The notes under the pieces are model-generated. The model searched no databases. It worked only from the letters and a program-made list of their open reading frames with translations, and was not told the origin of the DNA. A stretch of DNA of 64,000 bases, from assembly GCA_963576725.1 (NCBI GenBank), contig OY755242.1, positions 2,122,404 to 2,186,403 of the forward strand, in the 5' to 3' direction. Each line of letters opens with the position of its first letter. Within the stretch, counting starts at the first letter, position 1. Shown here one piece after another: positions 57,870 to 64,000 of the stretch. Source of the DNA: Azorinus chamasolen (lineage: Eukaryota > Mollusca > Bivalvia > Cardiida > Solecurtidae). The position numbers were made by a program, and so were the translations under genes.

Positions 57870-58031
57870 CTTTTTCACTGCATCCTTTAAAACTTGAACC
57901 TGTTTATTAAGTGCAGTCTTAGCAGTTTGAAACCGTTGTTCAGTGCATACTTTTTGAAGCTCCTTTTCTAAATGTTCAACATCTGACAGCCATTTATCCA
58001 TTTCCATACTTGATACAAATCAAGCCGTTCC
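57870..58031 (-). CDS. Start-codon exon of an unrecognised minus-strand gene
   Basis: On the minus strand an acceptor (GCTTCTTTTAACAG) is followed by 24 bp of 5' UTR with an in-frame TGA, then ATG at 58007 and 46 codons (MEMDKWLSDVEHLEKELQKV, then CTEQRFQTAKTALNKQVQVL), and the donor GTATGT at 57869. The exon ends on a codon boundary and joins exon 2 in frame. An acceptor before the start codon implies at least one upstream non-coding exon. The protein starts as an amphipathic, Leu/Lys/Glu-rich helix, likely a coiled coil, cytoplasmic, without signal peptide or membrane segment in the part seen. I do not recognise it. The sequence is clearly more protein-like than any other small frame here. 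Confidence 0.78.
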
Positions 58032-58047
58032 CTGTTAAAAGAAGCAA

Positions 58048-59640
58048 ACAAGAGTATCGCATACGGTACATAATACGCCCACTTGCAAACTTTCCCTGAT
58101 TCAACAAGCCTTATAAGTGTTGACATTTTCTAATCTGTGCTTCAGATCTTGATATCCATATTAAGGTGATACTCTTTTTTTTATAAAAATGAAGTGAATA
58201 TCTTATTAAATAAAAAAGTTACAGCCAATCCTCATTTTTGCAGATTTTAGTAAAGTGCAACGGCCATAACTCTGTATAGACAAACTGAATGAACCTCAAA
58301 ATAAACTCAGCTTCAAATTTTGTTGCTTAAAACATTTGTGTTAAGTTTCATTTTTATCATTTTAATAGTTTTCCCAGAAAACAACAGACAAACTAAAAGT
58401 TGATCGACAAACAAAGCAACAAACACACAAAGTTCAAGGACCATAACTTTAGAATAAAATGACATCAAAACCCCCGCAATATATGTGAAAATTCACATGA
58501 AGGTTTAACCATATAAAAAAAATTGAAGTAAATATCATTTCAAATGAAAAAGTTATGGCCATCCTCATATTTGCATAGATTTGCATTATTTTTTTAAGTG
58601 CAAGGGCCATAACAACAAATCAAATGATCCTCAGAATCGAATCAGCTTCAGGTTTTAATGCATTAAACATGTGTATGAAGTTTCATTAATATCTGTCAAA
58701 CAGTTTTGCCAGAAAACAGCGGACAAAATATATGCATATATTTGCATTATTTTTTAAGTAAAAGGGCCATAACTCCAAAACGACAATTCAAATAAACCTC
58801 AAAATCGACTCAGCATCAGATCGTGATGCATTAAACATTTTTGTGAAGTTTCATTAATATCTGTCAAATAGTTTTCCCAGAAAACAGCAGACAAACTATT
58901 TGCATTATTTTTAAAAGGACAAGGGCCATAACTCTGAAACGAAAAATCAAATGATCCTCAGAATCAATTCACTTTCAGATCTTGATGCATTAAACATTTG
59001 TGTGAAGTTTCATTAATATCTCTCAAATAGTTTTCCCAGAAAACAGCGGACAAACTATTTGCATGTATTTGCATTATTTTTTAAATACAAGGGCCATAAC
59101 TCCGAAACGACAAATCAAATGAACCTTAGAATTGACTCAGCTTCAGCTCTTGATGCATTAAACATTTGTGTGAAGTTTCATTAATATCTCTCAAATAGTT
59201 TTTCCAGAAAACAGTGGACAAACTATTTGCATATTTTTAAAGGACAATGGCCATAACTCTGAAATGAAAAATCAAATGAACCTCAGAATCCACTCAGCTT
59301 CAGATCTTGATGCATTAAACATTTGTGTGAAGTTTCATTAATATCTCCTAAAAAGTTTTCCAAGAAAACAGCGGACAAACTATTTTCATATTTTTTAGGA
59401 CAAGGGCCATAACTCTGAAATGAAAAATCAAATGAACCTCAGAATCCACTCAGCTTCAGATCTTGATGCATTAAACATTTGTGTGAAGTTTCATTAATAT
59501 CTGTCAAATAGTTTTCCCAGAAAATAGCGGACAAACAAGATGTTGACGGACGAACGAACGAACAAACGAACGAACAAAGGGACAGACGGACGGACAGGAC
59601 CACGACAATATACGACCACCTTTATTAGGTGGGCGTATAA
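58048..59640 (+). mobile_element. Family L minisatellite element, undivided copy
   Basis: ACAAGAGTATCGCATACGGT start, nine or so units of 155-165 bp, GACGAACGAACG run (about 59548-59598) and end CTTTATTAGGTGGGCGTATAA. TACGGT...CGCCCAC near the start and GTGGGCGTATA at the end are subterminal inverted repeats (ATACGCCCAC type). Its 5' end lies 14 bp from the splice acceptor of the start-codon exon. Confidence 0.85.
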
Positions 59641-60675
59641 AAATCACTACAGTGTACAAATACATAAAACATTTTCAAAACATATATGGAAACTGCAATG
59701 AAATTGCAATCAGTTTGGACCTAATAACCAAAACTGTTTGACACTCTAAACTTGTAAGAAATATCTAACTTAATTTTTCTACATGTACCATGAAATGGGG
59801 AAACCCAGGTTTGACCTTTGATGGATGGGGAAACTTATCCACTATTTAACCCTTTACTCCATAAATACGCCTTTCTACGCCTTCACAAACAGAGTAGACC
59901 CAGATCAGCTCCTGTACTCCACCTGTAGGAGACGTCCCATCAGGGTCTGCTCTGTTTGCTTATGAAATACCATAAATAAGATTCTACAGTTTCTGTTAAG
60001 ACCAAACATTCATGTGTCGATGTGTTTTATAAAAAATAATCTAATTACTATTCATGTCATTATTTCTCACATGAATATTCATGGAGTAAAGAGTTAAGCC
60101 ATTGGGAACAAAACTTGCCATGTACAGTCAGTTTTGTGGTGGTTTAACCAATTCCTCCATGGCTATTTTTAGACCCAACCTCTTTGAATGAATCTTAGTA
60201 ACCAAAAAGGAGCATTTACTTGAGAAAAGTAAAATTTTACAATTTTGTAATTTGAAACCATTGTGATAAGTAGAGCAATAATTTATTGCTCCTATAGGAG
60301 CAACTGCTCTATTTATCATAATAGGTTCAATTGGTGGTTATTACAGAGGTGTAAAAAGGTGTATTTATGGAGGAAAGGTTTAAATCATTCCCTCATGAAT
60401 GTTTATTCATCACTGTATAACTGTAATTATCAATTAACTGTTTTTGTAAAGTCTTATCAACAAAGGCCTTTTTGTCATGAAAGTAACTATATAGTATGGG
60501 TTCTGTAAAATTCCATAAGCAAACAGAGTAGGTCCTGATCAGACTGGTCCTACAGAAACTTCTGGCCTGTGTCTAATCTGTTTGCAAAGGCATAAATATT
60601 GGTCTATAAACATGGGTTAAACAAAACTGTCTGCTATTGAAGGAGGAAAAGGTGTCTGATACTTACATAATAAAG
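59641..60675. other. Unassigned sequence with foldbacks D and P
   Basis: Family D copies at about 59850-59965 (with AGACGTCCCATCAGGGTCTG) and 60513-60600, and a family P copy at 60260-60328 whose centre is CTCCTATAGGAG. No gene. Confidence 0.6.
60260..60328. repeat. Family P foldback with CTCCTATAGGAG centre
   Basis: ATTGTGATAAGTAGAGCAAT and its partner CTGCTCTATTTATCATAAT flank TTGCTCCTATAGGAGCAA. The centre is identical to that of family D and of the pogo MITE palindrome. Confidence 0.8.
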
Positions 60676-60940
60676 ACAAGAGTGTTCGGAGGAACACATG
60701 TGTCACCTGCTCGCAGCTGGCACAAAAACTTATTGTTAATATGAAAAAGGGAAATAACTTAACAAATATTGATGCTAGAGTTGTGGCCATTGTGCATGAC
60801 ACTTCCTCTCATCATGCTTGTTCCATGTGTGAAATTTGAAAGCTCTATAATGACAGCCAAAAAATGAAAGTGTGACGGACAGACAGACGGAAAAGTGATC
60901 CCTAAGTGGCACACTGCCTCTCGGCAGGTGACACAAAAAA
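60676..60940 (+). mobile_element. Family M minisatellite-type element, single unit
   Basis: Starts ACAAGAGTGTTCGGAGGAAC, then ATGTGTCACCTGCTCGCAGC; ends CTCGGCAGGTGACACAAAAAA. TGTCACCTGC and GCAGGTGACA are the subterminal inverted repeats; a GGACAGACAGACGG microsatellite lies at about 60875-60890. At 265 bp with one core unit it is the smallest complete example of this architecture in the window. Confidence 0.75.
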
Positions 60941-61185
60941 CAGCTCCCACTGAGTTTCTGTTATTTACCCAAAATACCACACATTACCCTGAACTTTTTT
61001 AAAACCTGTCAGCTATGTTGCAATTAAAAGCTCAGTTTAATCTATTGCTGCTGATTTCTTTCAATCTAAAAATTGACTAAATTGGAAAATATTACTTGAA
61101 AAAAAAAACCAGTAATTATACCAATTTCTTTCAATTCACTGTTTGATATTGTTTCAAAGCACTTTAAGTATTCATCATAAAGTTG
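60941..61185. other. Unassigned sequence
   Basis: No gene or repeat is recognised. TTTCTTTCAATCTAAAAATT and TTTCTTTCAATTCACTGTTT are weakly similar neighbours. Confidence 0.4.
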
Positions 61186-61962
61186 GTAATATCAAAGTAC
61201 TGACAGTACTGAAGGTTTCGGACATAATATATATTATATTGATTGTTTGCTGTGGATTTTTCTGAAAATCATGTCAGTAGTTTGGAAGACATTTAAAGAA
61301 TTGTTTTATGAACATGTCACACACAGGGCGATTCCAATAGCTCAACTTGCCACTTTGTGCTTTGAGCCAAAATTGATAGTTTAATGTAGTATAGAGCCAT
61401 CACTCCATTATTTGAAAGTAAGGGTCATACTTCTGCTACTATCTGGTGAATCATAACAGTAATTTAGCATGCATCATTCACATATCCATATATACACTTC
61501 CACCAATTTTAGACATATTCCTTATGATTCTAAATACCCTGCAAATAATTGCCAAATATACTGTAGGGTGATATTAACAATATGACAAATTATAAAGTAA
61601 CAAATACATTTTATCTTAGCATGGCAGGATACAACAGGGAAAATAAAATTAACTAGAAAATTGTTTCCAAGACACTGATGCATCCCTCCCTCTAACAATA
61701 GTGTCTCTATATCAAGCACTTTTGACTATGTGTTATACAGTGAAGAAAATTTCAGAGTCCCATAGCTCTGGTAAAATGGTCAGAGCAATAATTACATTCT
61801 TTAAGAAAATCTTCACATCAAGGTTGACAGCTTATCATGGGTGAAAATTTGAAGTAAAACCACCCATTGGTATATGGGTTGTTAGACACATAACATTGTT
61901 TCACTTTATATTATAGTGAAGACGATTTCAGGGTTCCATATCGGGTACAATTGGTCTGAGCA
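61186..61962 (-). repeat. Family G dispersed repeat, copy 2 (inverted)
   Basis: Reverse complement of 31172-31945 over its full length, from ATCAAAGTACTGACAGTACT to GGGTACAATTGGTCTGAGCA. Family B copy 7 begins directly at its right end. Confidence 0.8.
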
Positions 61963-62413
61963 ACAAGAGGGCCAGAATGGCCCTGAAGCACTCACCAGAC
62001 AATCAGAGGAGAAGATTTTCAGAGTTTTCACTGTATGTTTCTATTGAAAACTAGCCCACCCTGGGGTAGGGCTGGGCAGGGCAAATTTTGACCCAATGGG
62101 TAAATATATATTATAATTTTTGTAGAGGACCTGAACATGATGCTATGTGCCAAATATGAAAGCTGAGAACCTGTAGATTCAGGAGAAGATTTTCAAAGAT
62201 TTCACTATATGTTTCTATTGAAAACTGGCTACCCCTAGGGCAGGCCAATTTTGTCCTGAGGGGCATAATTTATATAACTTTAGTAGAGGACCTGAACATG
62301 ATGCTATGTGCTAAATATGAAAGCTGAGAACCTTGTAGATTCAGAGGAGAAGATTTCCAAGTTTGCACTATATGTTTCTATTGAAAACTGGCTATCCCTG
62401 GGACGGGGCCAAT
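61963..62413 (+). mobile_element. Family B minisatellite element running into the assembly gap
   Basis: ACAAGAGGGCCAGAATGGCC start, AAGCACTCACCAG, then three core units, cut at the N run. The array probably explains why the assembly broke here. Confidence 0.8.
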
Positions 62414-62613
62414 NNNNNNNNNNNNNNNNNNNNNNNNNNNNNNNNNNNNNNNNNNNNNNNNNNNNNNNNNNNNNNNNNNNNNNNNNNNNNNNNNNNNNNN
62501 NNNNNNNNNNNNNNNNNNNNNNNNNNNNNNNNNNNNNNNNNNNNNNNNNNNNNNNNNNNNNNNNNNNNNNNNNNNNNNNNNNNNNNNNNNNNNNNNNNNN
62601 NNNNNNNNNNNNN
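62414..62613. other. Assembly gap, 200 N
   Basis: Exactly 200 N, likely a fixed-size placeholder, so the true distance is unknown. Open frames drawn across it are meaningless. Confidence 0.99.
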
Positions 62614-63161
62614 AGATTACTTTAATATGTGCGGGATGTTTGTAAATAGCTGTAAATAGTGTTATCTTGTAACAATTGATCGAAATTATGTTGAGGAGTT
62701 TTGAGTATTTTTTGGAACATTGGCATTAGTTTTCAAAATTCAAAATTCAGGGCTCAAAGACGCAGGGTCCTCGTCCTGATTCCTGGGCGCGCTAACTTGT
62801 GCACAAGTACGAGTACGTTAGTGTGACTGATGCGTTCAATAATCAAAGCACTGAAAGTGCTGCTAGCAAGGGGCTTTTAACAAAGACGGTTATGTAATGG
62901 TGTTGCAAGGTGCTGTTTTCTTCCGAAGCATTTTTGTTGAGGGTTTGGTGCAAAAGTGATATAACCTCGCCACTAAAGTGAAGATGTAACAATAGTTTTG
63001 CACCAAATCCGTTACGATGCGATAATGTGTATATAAAGGTTGTTCAATTGGTTACACCATATAGATTGTTGAATTAGTTATTTGAAGAATAACTTGGTAA
63101 GGCATGCTTATCCTGAACTCTGAGTAGAGGAATAAAATAACTACAAGCTGCATTTTGTGTA
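62614..63161. other. Unassigned sequence right of the gap
   Basis: No gene or repeat family is recognised. The remainder of the family B array is absent on this side (the sequence starts with GATTACTTTAATATGTGCGG), so the 3' end of that element lies in the gap or is missing. Confidence 0.45.
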
Positions 63162-63410
63162 AAAGATTTATTGGAAAAGTTCAGCAATGAATTAGGAAAC
63201 ACCATGATAAAAGTATTCATGCATAAAGCCCTTAGCAGCATTTGAACATGTGTATAGTGACCAGCACTGTTTGCGTTTTGACCCTTTCAACTCTAAGTAG
63301 CTATTGTGGGGTTTCATGTTGTCTTGTAGGTCTTTTTTGTCACCAAACATGAACCAGTGTACAACTGTACATGGAATTTGGGTTTTTTGCAGATACTGTT
63401 TTAAATTAGC
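63162..63410 (-). CDS. Possible 3'-terminal exon of another minus-strand gene
   Basis: On the minus strand a frame of about 70 codons includes YLQKTQIPCTVVHWFMFGDK, KDLQDNMKPHNSYLELKGSK and CSNAAKGFMHEYFYHGVS and ends in TAA at 63192-63194; AATAAA follows 20 bp later (63168-63163), a good polyadenylation signal. A possible acceptor is TTTAAAACAG at about 63398, but the pyrimidine tract is weak and a family D foldback starts within 15 bp. No domain is recognised; a transposon-derived exon is possible. Confidence 0.35.
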
Positions 63411-63475
63411 AAACACTGTAGACTCTGATTAGAGGGTTCCTATACGAGCCTTCTGATCTGGTTTTACACGGTTGA
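63409..63475. repeat. Family D foldback next to the possible terminal exon
   Basis: AACACTGTAGACTCTGATTA faces CTTCTGATCTGGTTTTACAC around TTCCTATACGAG, a degenerate form of the CTCCTATAGGAG centre. Confidence 0.6.
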
Positions 63476-64000
63476 AAAAGTAATGAGTACATAAAAACAG
63501 GCACATAGTGCTGAAAGAGTACATGGCAGACAAATTCAGAAATGCTAAGTTCGTGTTGACTCGTGCGTTATTCAGTATACTACATGTATGGAAACACGAA
63601 CCATTCCCACATGAATATTAGTTAAAAGAAATTTTACTGTATTTATATTCTAGGACTAAAGTTTACCCATACACAGTACATGTAACTCATTCCCTCATAG
63701 TGCTACCTCTTAATGCATTTGCTCTATTATCACAACGGTTTTCAAACTACACAATTCTAAAATTGTTCTTGCTCCTTGTCAGTAGATTTATGGTATCCAA
63801 CAGGTTGGGTTCAAAATAGCCTATGTGGGGAATGGTTAACATGGGAATAGTAACAGCAAACACTGAGCAGATGACTTCTACTTAGTTGCAAATGTGTCAA
63901 AGAAAGTTGTCCTATAAGAAAATGTGTTGATTCATAAATATTGATTTATGACATTATGAATAACAATTTGATAAAACCTTCACTGCATGAACACTCGTGT
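63476..64000. other. Unassigned right end of the window
   Basis: A family P remnant (ATGCATTTGCTCTATTATCACAACG and the CTACACAATTCTAAAATTGT flank) lies near 63710-63770. No gene is recognised. Confidence 0.45.

Noticed and set aside
62308..62659. Two open frames crossing the N run
   Set aside because: Most of their length is undefined sequence, and the rest is family B core repeat.

Overview
The window looks like animal nuclear DNA, most likely from a bivalve mollusc. It is AT-rich, has no bacterial-style gene packing, and is filled with dispersed repeats. The look of the repeats (arrays beginning ACAAGAGGGCC and ending in GACGACGGACG-type microsatellites, and foldback elements carrying AGACCCAGATCAGA) suggests a heterodont bivalve such as a Mya, Dreissena or Mercenaria relative. 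That is from memory of such genomes and was not checked by a search.

Layout. 1-3709: a higher-order tandem array (467-1703), then AT-rich sequence that may include the leader of a retrotransposon. 3710-10730: a Ty3/Gypsy LTR retrotransposon with a damaged gag, an intact 1509-codon pol frame, a textbook -1 frameshift site with a pseudoknot at the gag-pol junction, and a 3' LTR; no 5' LTR is visible. 13833-17056: a 5'-truncated, decayed Penelope-like element of the type with an N-terminal GIY-YIG domain. 18186-21690: nested transposons (pogo-type element, containing a pogo MITE and a minisatellite element, the latter hit by a second one). 24600-33750: more minisatellite elements and a 1.1-kb inverted repeat. 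34918-43074: two further nested complexes. 43812-45210: a minisatellite element interrupted by a TTAA-flanked MITE. 47172-47481: a tRNA-headed SINE. 49881-52283: a TA-flanked TIR element carrying a LINE fragment. 55168-62413: more of the same families, ending in a 200-N assembly gap.

Host genes are sparse. I find three well-formed exons on the minus strand (58031-57870, 48605-48474, 45569-45526) that join in frame to give the N-terminus of a small coiled-coil-like protein I do not recognise; its introns (9.3 kb and 2.9 kb) are packed with repeats. A possible 3'-terminal exon of another minus-strand gene lies at 63162-63410, and a possible plus-strand first exon at 54653-54876.

The most unifying pattern is that at least eight otherwise different tandem-repeat families begin with the same ACAAGAG, have 110-180-bp core repeats, a GAC/GGAC microsatellite and a 3' hairpin, and sit next to A-runs. 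This fits non-autonomous Helentron-type (HINE/pearl-like) elements, with no autonomous Rep/helicase partner in the window. Nothing here is an obviously new cellular system; the frameshift/pseudoknot, the exact empty-site evidence for several insertions and the unrecognised split gene are the points most worth checking.
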